From assembly GCA_903939665.1 (NCBI GenBank), contig CAJAHZ010000209.1, forward strand, positions 1 through 11,336: 11,336 nucleotides of DNA, in the 5' to 3' direction. The notes beneath the pieces were generated by a model. It had not been told where the DNA came from, made no database searches, and saw only the letters and a list, made by a program, of their open reading frames with translations. Source of the DNA: an uncultured Pseudomonadota bacterium (GTDB lineage: Bacteria > Pseudomonadota > Gammaproteobacteria > Burkholderiales > Rhodocyclaceae). The position numbers and the translations under genes are program-made. Below are positions 1-8,400 of the stretch, one piece after another. The stretch's first letter is position 1; every line of letters starts with the position of its first letter.

Positions 1-129
1 ATTCACCGTTGATGGCAAGCCTCTATTTCATGATGCCATTTTGCCCTTGCGGGCGAGAGAAAACCTTGATTTTCCGTGTCAGCGGATCATCGGGCGGCGT
101 TTCAAGTCATTACTTTTACGAGCTACACA
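1..129. other. Leader region before the glycan operon; possible end of an upstream gene
   Basis: No convincing gene lies here. In frame 1 a TGA occurs at 10-12, so an upstream plus-strand gene could end there, but only three codons are visible and nothing can be identified. Frame 2 stays open from the left edge to 310, which would run 180 bases into the glycosyltransferase gene and encodes no recognisable protein. I see no good sigma-70 promoter, so the operon may start further upstream or be read through from a preceding gene. Confidence 0.3.
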
Positions 130-879
130 ATGCCGAAATATGCCTACCACAACAGGCTTTCCGTGGTTGTTCCTGTCAAGAACGAGCAAGATAACGTCGA
201 GCCGCTGGTGCGCGAGATTTCTGCTGCTTTGTCGGGAAATACCGAGTTCGAGATCATCTATATCAATGATGGCAGCACGGACGGCACACAAGCCACGCTG
301 GATGGGTTGAAGCGCGAGTTTCCGATGTTGCGGGTGATTCGCCACCGCGCTTCCTGCGGGCAGAGTCAGGCGGTAACCAGCGGCGTTCGCGCTGCTCGCC
401 ATGAGTGGATTGCGACGCTTGATGGCGACGGGCAGAACGATCCGGCGGACATTCCGGCTTTGCTCGCCAAGCTCGCTGATCCGACGCAGCCAGCCAATCT
501 TGAGATGCTGGCCGGATGGCGTGCGCGGCGCAACGACACGTATTTGCGTCGCCTGTCATCGAAGGTTGCCAACGGCGTCCGCTCGCGCCTGCTGAAGGAC
601 AACACGCCGGATACCGGTTGTGGCCTCAAGGTGTTTGCACGCGAAACCTTCCTGCAACTGCCCAATTTCGATCACATTCACCGCTTTCTGCCAGCCTTGG
701 TCATGCGTGGTGGTGGTGCGGTGGTTTCGGTAGAGGTTAACCACCGTTCGCGTGAGCGCGGTATCTCGAAATACGGCTTGCATAACCGGCTATGGGTCGG
801 CATCGTCGATCTGTTTGGCGTTGCATGGCTGCAGCGCCGGGTGCGCCTGCCAGTGATCGAGCCCGGTTCCGACCTCTGA
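130..879 (+). CDS. Family 2 glycosyltransferase, polyprenyl-phosphate sugar synthase type
   Basis: This 249-residue GT-A fold glycosyltransferase resembles DPM1/ArnC-type enzymes, which move a sugar from a nucleotide donor to a polyprenyl phosphate on the cytoplasmic face of the membrane. Visible landmarks are the N-terminal strand RLSVVVPVKNE (residues 9-19), NDGSTDGT (46-53), the metal-binding region DGDGQND (98-104), DTGCGLK (161-167) and the RERGISKY segment (208-215) typical of this subgroup. There is no pair of C-terminal membrane helices as in ArnC, so it is probably soluble or peripherally attached. I chose the ATG at 130 because the family usually starts close to the SVVVP strand; an in-frame GTG at 76 would add 18 residues unlike the family. 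Its ribosome site is weak. Its stop overlaps the start of the next gene (TGATG), implying coupled translation with the membrane proteins downstream. The sugar and acceptor cannot be read from sequence. Confidence 0.9.
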   Translation: MPKYAYHNRLSVVVPVKNEQDNVEPLVREISAALSGNTEFEIIYINDGSTDGTQATLDGLKREFPMLRVIRHRASCGQSQAVTSGVRAARHEWIATLDGDGQNDPADIPALLAKLADPTQPANLEMLAGWRARRNDTYLRRLSSKVANGVRSRLLKDNTPDTGCGLKVFARETFLQLPNFDHIHRFLPALVMRGGGAVVSVEVNHRSRERGISKYGLHNRLWVGIVDLFGVAWLQRRVRLPVIEPGSDL

Positions 880-1574
880 TGAACGCCAGAGTTTTGCTCA
901 AGGGCTTGGGGCTGATTTTCAGCCTCGCCCTGTTCGGTTACCTGTTCAACGCCAGCGACCTCGGTAGCAGCATCAACGAAGCGTGGATCGACGCCCGTAT
1001 TCGCGGTCACGGCGTTGAAGGCACATTGCTGTTTCTGATGATGGGGGCGATTTTTACTGCCGTCGGTCTGCCGCGACAGATCATCGCTTTCCTCGGCGGC
1101 TACGCCTACAGCCTGGTGGCCGGGACCTTGCTGGCGACTTTGGCTGCGCTGCTCGGTTGTGTGATTACCTTCATGTATGCCCGACTGTTCGGGAAAGGCC
1201 TGCTGCGTGCGCGTCTGGGCGCACGTGCCAGCCGCTTTGACGCTTTCGTCCACGACAACCCTTTTTCGATGACCTTGCTGATTCGTCTGCTGCCGGTAGG
1301 GAATAACCTGCTGACCAATTTGGCGGCAGGCATTTCCAGCATTCGTCCGCGGGCATTTTTCTCCGGCAGCTACATTGGCTATTTGCCGCAGACACTGGTT
1401 TTTGCCCTGGTCGGCAGCGGCATCAACATCGCCCCTGCGTTGAAGGTGAGTTTGGCGGTTGTCCTCTTCCTCGTCTCCGGTTTGCTTGGCGTTTATCTGT
1501 ACCACCACCATCGGCATGGACTGAGTATCGATGACGAGGTCGATGCGCAACTCGGAGAGTCCGAGCCATCATGA
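879..1574 (+). CDS. TVP38/TMEM64-family membrane protein (VTT domain)
   Basis: This 231-residue integral membrane protein has hydrophobic segments near residues 8-23, 47-63, 68-98, 131-150, 160-180 and 188-209, with a charged tail. The FLGGYAYSLVAGTLLATLAA stretch (71-90), followed by FMYARLFGK (98-106) and RLLPVGNNLLTNLAAG (136-151), matches the VTT core shared by TVP38/TMEM64 and DedA proteins. Members of this broad superfamily act as lipid scramblases in eukaryotes (TMEM41B, VMP1), and bacterial DedA relatives have been linked to recycling of undecaprenyl phosphate. Lying between a lipid-linked sugar synthase and an ArnT-like transferase, it may flip or recycle the polyprenyl carrier; that is inference. 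The start is the ATG overlapping the previous stop at 877-879. A longer in-frame reading from 792 only repeats the glycosyltransferase end in another frame. Its own stop overlaps the next ATG. Confidence 0.85.
   Translation: MNARVLLKGLGLIFSLALFGYLFNASDLGSSINEAWIDARIRGHGVEGTLLFLMMGAIFTAVGLPRQIIAFLGGYAYSLVAGTLLATLAALLGCVITFMYARLFGKGLLRARLGARASRFDAFVHDNPFSMTLLIRLLPVGNNLLTNLAAGISSIRPRAFFSGSYIGYLPQTLVFALVGSGINIAPALKVSLAVVLFLVSGLLGVYLYHHHRHGLSIDDEVDAQLGESEPS
1551..1565 (+). promoter_or_regulatory. Short hairpin covering the ribosome binding site of the ArnT-like gene
   Basis: A perfect six-base inverted repeat (CTCGGA, loop GAG, TCCGAG) lies six to twenty bases before the ATG at 1571. The likely Shine-Dalgarno bases GGAGAG (1554-1559) fall within its 5' arm and loop. 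Ribosomes finishing the VTT gene would melt it, so it fits translational coupling across the ATGA overlap. It also encodes the last residues of the VTT protein, so chance cannot be ruled out. Confidence 0.35.
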
Positions 1575-3214
1575 ACACCCGTGCGGTAGCCGATTCAGGC
1601 GCCGAACGGGCGATGCTGCTTCTGGCGTTCGTCATGCTCGGTGTTTTAACTGCCGCGGCCATTTTCTCGCGTCCGCTGACGCCTATCGACGAAACACGCT
1701 ATGTCAGCGTCGCCTGGGAAATGTGGCTGCGCGGGGACTTTCTGGTGCCGTTCAAGAACGGCGCGCCCTACAGTCACAAACCGCCGCTCATGATCTGGAT
1801 GTTTCAGGCCGGCTGGGCCGTCTTCGGCGTCAATGAATGGTGGCCGCGTCTGGTCTCGCCGCTGTTTTCGGCCGCTGGTCTGCTGCTCACCCTGCTGATG
1901 GCAAAACGCCTCTGGCCGGACTATGCCGGGCTCGGCGGACAGGCGGTTGTCGTGCTGGCAAGTTGCATGTTGTGGACAATCTTCTCCACCTCGGCGATGT
2001 TCGACGTTCTCCTCGCCTTCTTTACCCTGATCGGCATGCACGGCACATTGCTGGCGGTTGATGGAAAGACCCGGCGCGGTTTCGCTTTGCTGGGGCTGGC
2101 AATTGGCCTGGGCGTGCTGGCCAAGGGGCCGGTCATCCTGCTGCACATCTTGCCGACCGCCGTGCTTGCGCCGTGGTGGAATCGAAGCAATCCGGGCTTG
2201 CGCTGGACGCGCTGGTTCGGCGGCATCCTGCTCGCTGTTTTGTTGGGCGCTGCCATTGCCTTGTCATGGGCGATTCCGGCGGGCTTGGCCGGCGGCGAAG
2301 AATACCGCAGGGCAATTTTCTGGGGCCAGACGGCAGACCGGATGGTCCAGTCTTTTGCCCACCGCCGCGCCGTGTGGTGGTATCTGCCGTTGTTGCCGCT
2401 GATGTTTTTCCCCTGGTTTGTCTGGCCCGGATTGTGGCGCTCGCTGTTGCAGTTCGGGAGGCAGGGTCTGGATCGGGGCGGCCGGTTTTGCCTGGCCTGG
2501 ATGCTGCCGGTTTTTCTTGCATTCTCCTTTATCAGTGGCAAGCAGCCGCATTATCTGATCCCTGTATTTCCAGCGTTTGCACTGTTGGCCGCACGTGCCA
2601 TGGCAAATGGCGTACGGGTCAGCGGACTCTGGCTGCCTTCACTGTCAGTGCTGGCGATCGGGGGGGCGCTGCTGGGCATGAGCTTTGGCTGGATCAAGCC
2701 GCCCATGGAAGAGCTGTCCGAGCTGCCGCCGCTGTGGCCTGGCCTGGTGTTGATTGTGGCGGCCGGCGGCGCTTATTTTTTGGGCCAGCGGTTTGCCAAA
2801 CCACTGCCGGTCGTCGCGCTCTTGGGCGTAGCCGTTTCCGCGCTGCTGCAGCTGGCGCTGGCCAAGCCGCTTTATCCCGCCTACGATGTGCATCCGATCG
2901 CCCTTGCCGTGCATCAGGCGCAAGAAAGCGGACGTATCGTCGCGCATGCCGGCGAATACCATAATCAGTACCATTTTGCCGGCCGCTTGCAGAAGCCCTT
3001 GCTGGCGCTGGAAAACGACGAAGCGCTTAAGCGCTGGCTGATGGACCATCCAAAGGACTACGCCGTGCTTTATTTTAAGAACACGAAGCGCTTGCAGGAT
3101 GTTGGCGTGCTCGCCTCGCAGCGCTACCTTGGCGGCGTCGCCGCGCTGGTCGATTCGTCAGCGGCTTTGACTCTGCTGGCAACGCCGAAGAAGTCTGATA
3201 CCCGCAAGGACTGA
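1571..3214 (+). CDS. ArnT-like membrane glycosyltransferase (GT83, PMT superfamily)
   Basis: This 547-residue protein has about twelve hydrophobic segments and a C-terminal soluble part from about residue 440, close in length to E. coli ArnT (about 550). Family marks are PIDETRY (38-44), with the acidic residues placed as in the first periplasmic loop of ArnT and PMT enzymes, HKPPL (69-73), LAKGPV (183-188) and GKQPHYLIPVFPAFALLAAR (323-342). Such enzymes take a sugar from undecaprenyl phosphate in the periplasm and attach it to lipid A, and relatives modify other glycans or proteins. Its start overlaps the VTT stop (ATGA), and the GT2 two genes upstream could supply its lipid-linked donor. 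The absence of arnA, arnB and arnD nearby means aminoarabinose should not be assumed. Confidence in the superfamily is high and in the exact acceptor low. Confidence 0.88.
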   Translation: MNTRAVADSGAERAMLLLAFVMLGVLTAAAIFSRPLTPIDETRYVSVAWEMWLRGDFLVPFKNGAPYSHKPPLMIWMFQAGWAVFGVNEWWPRLVSPLFSAAGLLLTLLMAKRLWPDYAGLGGQAVVVLASCMLWTIFSTSAMFDVLLAFFTLIGMHGTLLAVDGKTRRGFALLGLAIGLGVLAKGPVILLHILPTAVLAPWWNRSNPGLRWTRWFGGILLAVLLGAAIALSWAIPAGLAGGEEYRRAIFWGQTADRMVQSFAHRRAVWWYLPLLPLMFFPWFVWPGLWRSLLQFGRQGLDRGGRFCLAWMLPVFLAFSFISGKQPHYLIPVFPAFALLAARAMANGVRVSGLWLPSLSVLAIGGALLGMSFGWIKPPMEELSELPPLWPGLVLIVAAGGAYFLGQRFAKPLPVVALLGVAVSALLQLALAKPLYPAYDVHPIALAVHQAQESGRIVAHAGEYHNQYHFAGRLQKPLLALENDEALKRWLMDHPKDYAVLYFKNTKRLQDVGVLASQRYLGGVAALVDSSAALTLLATPKKSDTRKD

Positions 3215-3238
3215 ACCGTCCTTTGTCGTTCTGTTTTT
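3206..3238 (+). terminator. Weak hairpin with T-rich tail between the ArnT-like gene and ugd
   Basis: AAGGAC (3206-3211) pairs perfectly with GTCCTT (3218-3223) around a six-base loop that includes the ArnT-like stop codon. A T-rich stretch follows, ending in five Ts at 3234-3238. The T run begins ten bases after the stem, and the stem is short, so at best this is a partial terminator that lowers read-through into ugd. Confidence 0.25.
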
Positions 3239-3249
3239 AGGAGTGATTC

Positions 3250-4575
3250 ATGAAAATTTCAGTTGTCGGAACCGGCTATGTCGGTCTTGTCAGTGGTGCC
3301 TGCCTGGCCGACGTGGGCAACGACGTACTTTGTCTGGACCTTGATGTCGCGAAAATCCGCATTCTCGAAGAAGGCGGCATCCCGATCTACGAACCGGGAC
3401 TGCAGGAGATGGTCCAGCGTAACGTCGCTGCCGGACGCCTGCATTTCACCACCGACATCGAAAAAGCTGTCCGCCATGGCACCGTGCAATTTATTGCCGT
3501 CGGTACGCCGCCTGACGAGGACGGTTCTGCCGACCTGCAATACGTTCTCGCCGCAGCCCGCAATATCGGGCGGCTGATGACCGACTACAAGGTCGTTGTC
3601 GACAAAAGTACGGTTCCGGTGGGTACCGCCGACAAGGTCAAGGCCGCGATCGCCGACGAACTCGAAAAACGCGGCGTCAAAGTGCCCTATAGCGTTGTAT
3701 CCAACCCGGAGTTTCTCAAGGAAGGCGCTGCAGTCGAAGACTTCATGCGTCCGGACCGTATCGTTGTCGGCGCGGAGGATGAGCAGGCAGTTCAACTCAT
3801 GCGGACGCTTTATACCCCCTTTCAGCGAAGCCACGAGCGGCTGATCATTACCGACGTCAAAAGCGCCGAACTCACGAAATATGCCGCCAATGCGATGCTC
3901 GCGACGCGTATCAGTTTCATGAACGAACTGGCCAATCTGGCCGAGAAGCTCGGGGCGGACATCGAAATGGTTCGTCAGGGTATCGGCGCAGACCCGCGCA
4001 TCGGCTACCATTTTCTTTACCCGGGTTGCGGCTATGGCGGCTCCTGCTTTCCCAAGGACGTCAAAGCGCTGATCAAGACTGCCGCCGACGAAGCGGGAAT
4101 CACCCTCAAGGTGCTGACAGCGGTTGAAGAAGCCAATTATGCACAGAAGCATGTGCTGACGCACAAGGTAAAGGCGCGTTTCGGGGATGAGCTTGGCGGC
4201 AAGCATTTTGCCCTCTGGGGCCTGGCCTTCAAACCCAATACCGATGACATGCGCGATGCGCCGAGCCGCGAATTGATTGACGATCTTTTTGCTGCCGGTG
4301 CGACGGTGACGGCCTACGATCCGGTGGCCATGCATGAAGCGCAGCGCATTTTCGGTGACGAAAGCCGCCTGACTTATGCCGAAAATCCGATGGCGGCCCT
4401 GGATCAGGCAGATGCGTTGATCATCGTCACCGAATGGAAGGAATTCCGTTGTCCGGATTTTGCCGCCATCAAGGGCAAGCTCAAATCCCCGGTGATTTTT
4501 GACGGGCGAAATCTTTATCAACCGTCGCAGCCGCGGGCAGAAGGGCTTGAGTATTTTCCGATCGGTCGCCAGTGA
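3250..4575 (+). CDS. ugd: UDP-glucose 6-dehydrogenase
   Basis: The 441-residue enzyme oxidises UDP-glucose to UDP-glucuronate with two NAD+ in the cytoplasm, supplying precursor for uronate-containing polysaccharides, UDP-xylose or aminoarabinose. The N-terminal Rossmann motif is GTGYVGLVSG (7-16), followed by VGTPPDEDG (84-92), DKSTVPVGT (118-126), NPEFLKEGAA (152-161) and the catalytic motif GGSCFPKD (263-270), whose nucleophile is Cys266. Lys210 and Asn214 in ELTKYAANAM match the conserved active-site pair, and the C-terminal GLAFKPNTDD (324-333) is the UDP-binding region. All key residues are present and the length is usual. The ATG at 3250 follows a strong ribosome site (TAGGAG, about 3238-3243). 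It lies 35 bases after the ArnT-like gene on the same strand, so it is probably part of the operon, although the hairpin before it could uncouple its level. Confidence 0.97.
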   Translation: MKISVVGTGYVGLVSGACLADVGNDVLCLDLDVAKIRILEEGGIPIYEPGLQEMVQRNVAAGRLHFTTDIEKAVRHGTVQFIAVGTPPDEDGSADLQYVLAAARNIGRLMTDYKVVVDKSTVPVGTADKVKAAIADELEKRGVKVPYSVVSNPEFLKEGAAVEDFMRPDRIVVGAEDEQAVQLMRTLYTPFQRSHERLIITDVKSAELTKYAANAMLATRISFMNELANLAEKLGADIEMVRQGIGADPRIGYHFLYPGCGYGGSCFPKDVKALIKTAADEAGITLKVLTAVEEANYAQKHVLTHKVKARFGDELGGKHFALWGLAFKPNTDDMRDAPSRELIDDLFAAGATVTAYDPVAMHEAQRIFGDESRLTYAENPMAALDQADALIIVTEWKEFRCPDFAAIKGKLKSPVIFDGRNLYQPSQPRAEGLEYFPIGRQ

Positions 4576-4581
4576 GCGGCA

Positions 4582-4608
4582 GACGAAAGTCAGTCGTCGG
4601 CTTTCGTC
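4582..4608. terminator. Hairpin between convergent ugd and the haem protein gene
   Basis: GACGAAAG (4582-4589) pairs with CTTTCGTC (4601-4608), and two further inner pairs (one G-T) give a ten-pair stem with a seven-base loop. It begins seven bases after the ugd stop, in the 67-base gap between two converging genes, the normal place for a two-way terminator. Neither side carries a clear run of Ts, so it may act with Rho or mainly protect the 3' end. Confidence 0.45.
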
Positions 4609-4642
4609 GCCTCACTGTTGGAAAGCCTGCGGTGGCACTGGC

Positions 4643-5224
4643 TTAAAGTGGGCGCTTGACCGACAGCGCACCGCGCACCTCACCGGTTGCGTAACCGGTC
4701 GCCCGGTCATGCGGGTAATCACTCGCTAGCGCGGCTTTTAGATCAGACGACAGCGAGTCGGCCGGGCCGTGGCAGGTCTGGCAAACCTCGGCGACTGGTA
4801 GCGCTTTCATGTAGCGGTAGGTGCGCTTGCCGTCATAGCCGCTCACGATCTCGCCAATTTCAAGTTGCTCTGGCTTGGCGCCGTTGGCGACGCGGATATT
4901 GAAATCGGCGAGTTGCCGCACTTCCCACGCATCCGGTTTTCCGGTCGTGGCGTTGCGCGTTTTCAGGCTGACGCGGCGGATATCCCAACCGGTTTGCGAG
5001 CGGATTTCCTGTAGCAGTTGTGGCGCTTTTTCCTTGCAGACGGCAATGGCCGCGATTGCGCCTTGCTCTTGTACGGCGCTCTGCATCGCCTTGACGACTT
5101 TTGGCAGCACCGGTAGCGCCGTCTTACGTGTTTCAGCGAGTAGCGCATCGGCATCTTGCGCCCACAGTAGCGGCGTTGCCAGCAAGAGTGGTACGGTGAG
5201 CGTGGCAAAAATTGCGGTCTTCAT
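4643..5224 (-). CDS. Secreted mono-haem c-type protein, DUF3365/Tll0287-like family
   Basis: The 193-residue protein starts with a clear Sec signal peptide (basic MKTAIF, hydrophobic core to about 20, likely cut after LLWA-Q near residue 22-23), so it works in the periplasm. It carries one haem c attachment motif, CQTCH (148-152), and ends with RGALSV (184-189), a feature of DUF3365 proteins. A single other cysteine, Cys63 in AVCKEKAP, sits where the cyanobacterial member Tll0287 is reported (from memory) to use Cys as the second haem ligand. DUF3365 domains adopt a PAS-like fold and often form the sensing part of membrane receptors; here the domain stands alone with no membrane anchor beyond the signal. 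The ATG has a good ribosome site (GAGGA, seven bases before it). It is divergent from the CHASE-GGDEF-EAL gene and convergent with ugd. Electron transfer or redox/gas sensing are both possible. Confidence 0.85.
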   Translation of the reverse strand: MKTAIFATLTVPLLLATPLLWAQDADALLAETRKTALPVLPKVVKAMQSAVQEQGAIAAIAVCKEKAPQLLQEIRSQTGWDIRRVSLKTRNATTGKPDAWEVRQLADFNIRVANGAKPEQLEIGEIVSGYDGKRTYRYMKALPVAEVCQTCHGPADSLSSDLKAALASDYPHDRATGYATGEVRGALSVKRPL

Positions 5225-5242
5225 GATGATTCCTCATATTAA

Positions 5243-5258
5243 ATTAGAGATTTCTAAT
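5243..5258. promoter_or_regulatory. Palindromic putative operator over the haem protein promoter
   Basis: ATTAGA (5243-5248) and TCTAAT (5253-5258) form a perfect inverted repeat with a four-base spacer, in an A/T-rich patch unlike the surrounding GC-rich DNA. It overlaps half of the predicted -10 element, so a dimeric repressor bound there would block transcription of the haem gene. The regulator is unknown; no regulator gene is in the window. Confidence 0.4.
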
Positions 5259-5284
5259 ATACCATTGGTCAGCTGGTTTGTCGA
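5256..5284 (-). promoter_or_regulatory. Sigma-70-type promoter for the haem protein gene
   Basis: Read on the minus strand, a -35 element TCGACA (5284-5279) and a -10 element TATATT (5261-5256) are separated by exactly 17 bases; each differs from consensus at one position. Transcription would begin around 5249-5250, giving a leader of about 25 bases with the GAGGA ribosome site. Confidence 0.6.
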
Positions 5285-5480
5285 AAATTCGTCAGCGCAG
5301 ACAAGGCGCCGCGAAGAAATGCACCGACGTAGCGCAAACGGGGAGGCAATGGCAGAGGGGGGCTTTGTTGAAATTCGCATCGCTTTTTGCTGAAAGTGAT
5401 CCGTACGCCTGAGTGTGACAGCGCCAGATCGTTAAGCGTTACACTTCGAGCAAATACACTAAAAACGGGGGCGCGCAGCG
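5285..5480. other. Spacer upstream of the c-di-GMP enzyme gene, no clear elements
   Basis: This 196-base stretch should hold the promoter for the downstream signalling gene. The best pieces are GTGACA (5415-5420), five of six matches to a -35, and TACACT (5455-5460), a four-of-six -10, but their spacing (34 bases) does not allow them to work together. No gene of known type is encoded. A minus-strand reading frame (5269-5502) runs through it but shows no recognisable protein. The start codon at 5481 is preceded only by a G-rich stretch (about 5467-5471). Confidence 0.35.
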
Positions 5481-8400
5481 ATGTGGAACCGGCACCTGCC
5501 ACTTATCGCTGCTGCAGTCGTCCTGGCCGCCGGCATCTCGGTCAGCGCACAGTTGGGGCGGCTCGACATCGAACGGCGCGCGAGCGAGGAACGCAGCGTG
5601 GTGGTCAGCGAACTGGCTGCCACCCGTGCCCAGCTGGAAGGCGTCATCAAGGCCACCTTCAATTCCACCGATGGTTTGGTCCATTTGATCGCCCTGCAGG
5701 ACGGTATCTCGAAAAAAATGTTCGCAGATATGGCCTATCTGGCCATTGAGAAGAACGCTCATATCCGCAACATCTCCATCGCTCCTGACGATGAAGTGCG
5801 TTTCGTCTACCCGCATGCAGGAAATGAAAAGGTCCTCGGTTTTCGTTATGCCACCGTGCCGGAACAGAACCGGACTGTGCAACTGGCGCGGGAAAGGCAG
5901 GCCCCCATTCTGGCCGGTCCAATCGACCTGGTTCAGGGCGGACGTGCTCTGATTCATCGTTACCCGATTTTCACGCGACACGTCCCCTTGGCGACGGAAT
6001 CATCCCGTTACTGGGGCGCCGCATCGATTGTTGCGAATGCCAATGATCTTTTGAAAGCCGGTGGGTTCTATGCAGTAAAGAAAGAGTTTCGTATCGCGCT
6101 GCGCGGCAAGGATGGCAAAGGAAAAGATGGTGAGGTGATCGAAGGCGAGCCGGCGCTGTTTTCCAGGAATCCGGTGCTCGCCACCGTGCTCATCCCCGGC
6201 GGCGAGTGGCAGTTGGCAGCAGTCCCTGAAAAAGGATGGATGAGTAAGGAGTTGCATTCCTCATCCTATTTTCTCGTGGGTCTGCTCAACACACTGCTGC
6301 TCGCCGGGATCGCGTGGCTGCTGACCAGTCGGGCCAGCCAGGTCCGGCAAAGCAATGCCGACCTTGCCAAGGAAATTGCTGTCCGAGAGCAGACCGAAGC
6401 GGCGCTGCGCGAGGAAGAGCAACGCTTTCACACCCTGTTTGAGTCCTTGCCGGACCCGGTCTGGATCATTGCAGGCAATCGTTTCATTGATTGCAACACA
6501 ATGGCTGCCTCGCTCTTGGGCTATCCCGACAAGGGTGATTTTCTGTTTGTTCACCCGGCGCAACTGTCGCCGCAGATGCAGCCCGACGGCGAATTGTCCT
6601 TTTCGAAGGCTAATCGGATGATACAGCTGGCCCGCGACAACGGTTTGCACCGGTTTGAATGGGTACATACCCGTGCCAATGGCGAGGAGTTCCCGGCCGA
6701 AGTCACGTTGCGCTTGATTACCCTGCAAGGAAAAGAGGCCATCTACTGCGTCTGGCGAGACATCACCGAACGAAAACAGGCAGAAAAGGAGCTTCGTGCC
6801 AGTCAGGAACTCCTCAAGGCCATTGTGGATAGTGCCGGTGCGGTGATCTATGTCTTCGATATTGAAGGTCGTCTATTGTTGTGCAATAACCAGTTTGAGC
6901 ACGTGGTGGGACATCAGCGCCAGCAGATTCTGGGCCAGCGGCGCAATCAGTTTTTACCGGCTGCAGTCGCTGCAGAACATGAGGCCAACGACAGAAAGGT
7001 CATCGAAGAGGAGCGCATGACCTCTTTCGAAGAACACAATCTGGAGCCCGATGGGCCCCATTACTACCTGACCGTCAAGTGTCCGGTGATCGGGAGCGAT
7101 ACCTTGCGGGCAGTGGTCGGCATCTCTACGGACATCACGGCAAGAAAGCAGGATGAGGAAAAGCTCCGTTTTGCATCGACCGTTCTCGCCACCACCATCG
7201 AGGGCGTGATGGTCACCAACGTCGACGGCAATATTGTTTCGGTGAATGCGGCATTCACCGAAATTACCGGCTACGCAGCAGAGGAGGTGATCGGCAGCAA
7301 TCCGCGCATTCTCCGATCGGACCGGCAGCAATCCGAGTTTTACCAGTCGATGTGGGCGGCCATCGCCCAGGGCGGGGTCTGGCAGGGCGAGATATGGAAC
7401 CGGCGCAAGACGGGCGATGTTTATCCGGAATGGCTCACCATTACCGCTATTTGCGATGATAGTGGACGGTTGACGCACTATGTCGGCGTGTTCTCCGATA
7501 TTTCATCGCTCAAGCGCTCGCAGGCGCAGCTCGAACGGCTCGCGCATTTTGACCCGCTGACCGATCTGCCGAACCGTACGCTGTTTCAGGACCGCTTGGC
7601 GCACGCCATTGATCGTGCCCGCCGCTGTGAAAATTTGATCGCCGTGCTACTGATTGACCTTGATGGCTTCAAAACGGTTAACGACAGCCTGGGGCACCCG
7701 GTAGGGGACCGCCTGCTGCAAGAGATTGCCCTGCGTCTGAAGACATGCATCCGTATCGAGGACACCGTTGCACGACTGGGTGGCGACGAGTTTGCGGTAG
7801 TACTCGCCAACATGGTCGATGGCGGTGATTCGATCGAAGTGGTGCGCAAGATTCTCGCAGCGATCAATACACCGATCGATCTGGACGGACTCACCGCACA
7901 GGTCAGCGCAAGTATCGGCATCGCCATCTTTCCGACGGATGGCGACAACGCCATCGAACTTGTGCGCAATGCCGATGCCGCCATGTACGGGGCAAAGGAA
8001 GCCGGACGTCGGGGTTACTGTTTTTATCGTGCAAACATGACGCATCGTGCCCAGGAGCTGTTACTGCAGGAACAGGCGTTGCGTCGGGCCATTGAACAGA
8101 AGGAATTCGAGGTCTGGTTCCAGCCCCAATTGAGTCTGCAAACGGGCATGCTGACCGGCGCCGAAGCACTGGTTCGCTGGCGCGATCCGGAGCGAGGCCT
8201 TATCCCACCGTTGGAATTTATCCCGCTTGCGGAACATACCGGACTCATTATTCAGATTGGTGAGCAGGTTCTGCAGCAGGTCTGTCAACATGCCCGCCGT
8301 TGGCTGGATGCCGGGTTATCCTTCGGACGCCTTGCCGTCAATGTTTCGACGCCTCAGATTGACCGTAGCGATTTCGTTGCCACGCTCAAGGATGCGCTGC

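Noticed and set aside
678..1550. A 290-codon minus-strand open frame across the GT2 and VTT genes
   Set aside because: Its product is rich in Gln, Arg and Thr with no recognisable domain, as expected for an antisense shadow of GC-rich genes.
2660..2666. Run of seven Gs inside the ArnT-like gene, a possible slippage (phase-variation) site
   Set aside because: Seven is short for phase variation, it encodes ordinary Gly codons in a membrane helix, and the frame is intact.
3259..4521. A 420-codon open frame on the minus strand opposite ugd
   Set aside because: It is a by-product of codon bias in the strongly recognised ugd gene, has no family resemblance, and has no ribosome site or independent context.
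4682..4699. Inverted repeat ACCGGTT-N4-AACCGGT near the end of the haem protein gene
   Set aside because: It lies inside conserved coding sequence (TGYATGEV region), has no T run, and is easily produced by GC-rich codons.
6102..6137. Apparent repeat GKDGKGKDGE in the sensor domain, looking like a low-complexity insertion
   Set aside because: CHASE domains in similar proteins commonly carry a glycine-rich RG.DG.G..G segment at this point, so it is a family feature.
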